DNA from: Parascedosporium putredinis
Lineage: Eukaryota > Ascomycota > Sordariomycetes > Microascales > Microascaceae
Length of the DNA stretch: 64,000 bases
Assembly: GCA_949357655.1 (NCBI GenBank)
Contig: CASHTG010000001.1
Coordinates: 4,650,001-4,714,000, forward strand
Direction of reading: 5' to 3'
Shown in pieces: positions 61,669 through 64,000 of the stretch; within the stretch, counting starts at the first letter, position 1; every line of letters begins with the position of its first letter. The notes beneath the pieces are model-generated. The model worked only from the letters and a program-made list of their open reading frames with translations. It ran no database searches and was not told the origin of the DNA. Both the position numbers and the translations under genes were made by a program.

Positions 61669-63326
61669 CAGGGATCAGAGCATAGACCGGAGAGGAGAAG
61701 AGAGGAGAATGGTCAAGTAAGCTGCATGGCGCCGGCATGAACCGGCGAAAAGAAAACAATATCGCGGAGCAAAAGGGACGAGGGGCCTCGGCGGCGTTGA
61801 GAGAGAACGAGAAGCGGGGTGGCGGGAAGGGGAAAAGTAGGAGGAGGGTGCACAAGAGATTGGAAGAGAGGGGGCAAGGGAAGGGCCAAGCGAGATGCTG
61901 GACGCGGGTTTGTCCCGTTCGGGGCTTCGGTGCCTTCGGCGGACGGAGGTTGAAGGAGGGGGAAATGTGGAATGTGAGATATACCCAAGGATGACGCGCG
62001 GGGAGGGGAGGGAGGGGAGGGAGGGCGGCGTTGGTGGGCGCGCTCGGCAAAAGAAGGTGGTGGGTGGGGGAAACGACCGTTGAAGGAGAGAGTGGGAGGA
62101 GGGGAGCAAACGGGAGGCCAGGAGGGAATGTCCGAAGAAGGACATGGGAAGAGGAGGAGAATCAATGATACCAAGACGCAAGTAAAGTGCGGGACACTGC
62201 GACACTACCGAATACCGAGAGCCCGACGGCGGAAGCCAAGAGGAGCAAAATCACGAAAGCAAATGGTTGTTTTTTGGGGGAGGGGGACCGGAGGACAAAG
62301 AGGAGAGGCGAAACAGACGGAAAGCAATAAAAGACGACCGGATGCGACCTTCTGGCGCGATATTGGCATGCGGGATCGATGTTCTTTTTTTTTCCTCTTA
62401 TATTTCCATCTTTTCTTTTTTCGTATTAACGCGCGCGCAAACGATGGAAAAGGAAAAAAGTCCAAGTCCGAGAGAGGGGCAAACGGATCATGTCATTGCG
62501 ACAGGAAAGCAGCAAATACCTCATTTACAACTGTAGCTTAGCTAATTGCCATACCCGAATATATATTCTTCATATTTTATTATTGCCGCTGACCTTGGCT
62601 GCCTTTCTTTCTTTGGGTCAGGCTGGAACAGGAGGGAGGGGGATAATCGCCTCCGTGGAGGGGCGGCTAGGACGGCTTCACACCGGGAAGCTCGACACCC
62701 TCGAGTGATTTGATGCAAAGACAAGATTGGAGACTCTGTGTATAGACATAGACCGGTGAATGTTGCCCCGTCAATTAAAGGAACGTGGACAGCCATCCCA
62801 TTTTACATTGATGGTACCTAAAAAAGGAATAAAACAAAAAACTGTGAGACGAAACATTCCTAAATCACTACCCTTGCTGTTGATGCCCAGAGCCTGACCA
62901 GTCTATCCGAGCTTTGGTGGCTTTCGTGTCCGTGTAATCATCCTACATCCAGTGTGTCCATCTCGATTCATGCAATAGATCGCTTCTTCTCCATCTTGCT
63001 GCCTGTTCCAACTTGCCTATTCCGAAAATCAAAACTAACCAAAAAAGCCGAGATAACAAGTATAATACTCGTAAACTCGAAAACCCCAATAATAATAGTA
63101 AAAGTTCAATGCTTTCAAACTCCGTTTCGTAACGTCATGCGCTTCCTTTGATAGGGAATAAAAGACGCGTGGGGGTTCAGCACCCAGCATCCCTGGCCTA
63201 CATCAATTGATGTACCTTCTGGTAAGAAGAGGGACAGGAAGAGGGAGAAATCCTAGAACCGGATGGATGTTTTCTCTCCCTCTTTTTGTCTTCTTTTTCT
63301 TTTTTTTTTCTTCACTGTATTTGGTT
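61669..63326. other. Intergenic, purine-rich
   Basis: Follows the Cys-rich gene. 61780-62160 is a strongly G/A-rich block on the plus strand (poly-pyrimidine on the minus strand), which opens several long but compositionally biased frames that I do not regard as genes. The right part is the 3' flank of the partial minus-strand gene ending at 63327. Confidence 0.5.
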
Positions 63327-63871
63327 TTACCAGAGTCGGCGCTGGTATAACGGCCCTTCCACATGGGATAATTTTCGAATTTCGTCCTTGATCAGCTTTC
63401 GGCGCTCGGCGCGACTGAGCAACTTCTGGTTAGCTGCCGAGGGATCCGGGTGCCTCATGTTCTTCTCGAGCTGTTGTCGTAGATTTCTCTCCATCTCCGT
63501 GGCGGAATCGTCCTCTTCCTTGACCTTCCTCTCCACGCCCTTGAGCAAGGGCCCGTAGACGTCATCTTGCACGGGTGGCTGTGGCACCTCTTGGTTTTGG
63601 GGCACCGACTCTTCCTCCACCGTGCTCTCTGTGGGTGTAATCTCGATCACGACCGGCCGCTGCTTGTTCCTCTCGTGGATGGGAATCACGGGCTCCTCGT
63701 CTAGAATGATAATGGTCCCATCCTCCAGCTCCGTCGTCGTGTGCTTGAATCGGTCGGGGAGATAGATTTTCGGAGACGGCTTGGGCGTCTTGATGCCCTG
63801 GCGGATCTCGCGCAAGGTCCGGTGCTGGATGGCGCAGCCGCTGATGAAGAGGACGCTGGTGAGGAAAAGAA
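63327..63871 (-). CDS. Conserved-looking fungal protein, last exon only (partial, about 180 aa seen)
   Basis: Function not recognised. The exon appears to start after a CAACAG acceptor at 63872-63877 in phase 2; the donor and first exon lie between there and the window edge or beyond, so the gene is partial at its 5' end. The visible part opens with a hydrophobic stretch LFLTSVLFISGCAIQ, which looks like a membrane anchor or signal sequence. It is followed by HRTLREIRQGIKTPKPSPK, IYLPDRFKHTTTELEDGTII, a Pro/Glu/Val-rich acidic middle and a charged helical tail (RNLRQQLEKNMRHPD, LSRAERRKLIKDEIRKL) ending at 63327. A small membrane-anchored protein with a soluble charged tail is the most that can be said. 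No frameshift is seen. Confidence 0.65.
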
Positions 63872-64000
63872 CTGTTGGCTCGTTACGCAGTTAGTCTGGG
63901 CCATCAGTTTTCGTGTGCGACGAAAAAAAAAAAGCGAGAGGTTTTGGGAATCCGCGGCCGGGGAGAGGCGTGGGGAAACCCGTCACCAAGAAGAATAGAT
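63872..64000. other. Probable intron and window edge
   Basis: Sequence upstream (on the minus strand) of the last exon at 63327-63871. It contains an A-run (T-run on the minus strand) close to the acceptor and is best read as the intron of that gene. A possible GTGACG donor lies near 63985, but the first exon cannot be fixed. Confidence 0.4.

Noticed and set aside
61661..62205. Several overlapping minus-strand frames of 129-176 codons
   Set aside because: They come from one polypyrimidine block and are almost entirely Pro/Ser/Leu/Phe low complexity.

Overview
This window is nuclear DNA from a filamentous ascomycete (Pezizomycotina, most likely a Sordariomycete). The evidence is short spliceosomal introns of about 55-500 bp with GT...AG ends, GC-rich codon third positions, long CT-rich tracts, and protein families with typical fungal architecture (OCH1-type mannosyltransferase, MET2, YSA1, NCB2, COX16, copper amine oxidase). 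I saw no recognisable transposase, reverse transcriptase, tRNA, rRNA, CRISPR or prokaryotic operon, and no AT-rich RIP-like block.

Layout. 1.3-2.4 kb (-): Golgi alpha-1,6-mannosyltransferase. 2.4-10.2 kb: no gene I can defend. 10.2-28 kb is the gene-rich part: copper amine oxidase (+) facing MET2 homoserine O-acetyltransferase (-), a conserved fungal protein of unknown function (+), a possible small Cys-rich protein (+), two Nudix nucleotide-sugar hydrolases arranged tail to tail (+/-), the NC2-beta transcription repressor subunit (-), and a short-chain dehydrogenase (-). 28-38.7 kb: almost empty, with one possible decayed coding segment at its left edge. 38.7-39.5 kb (-): conserved acidic hypothetical protein. 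39.5-56.1 kb: a second, larger empty stretch rich in microsatellites. 56.1-56.6 kb (-): COX16. 61.2-61.7 kb (+): a small three-exon Cys-rich protein. 63.3 kb to the edge (-): a partial gene whose first exon lies near or beyond the window end.

The genes are single housekeeping or metabolic loci rather than one pathway cluster: glycosylation (OCH1), amine nitrogen use (amine oxidase), methionine synthesis (MET2), nucleotide-sugar clean-up (two Nudix enzymes), general transcription (NCB2) and cytochrome oxidase assembly (COX16).

The most important technical observation is that eight of the conserved genes can be read as full-length proteins only if one base is added back at one or more sites. 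I count 18 such sites, every one a missing base and nearly all in a homopolymer run (mostly C or G). This looks like systematic under-calling of homopolymers in the assembly, not 18 independent mutations. Coordinates below are for the sequence as given, so those CDS spans contain frameshifts.
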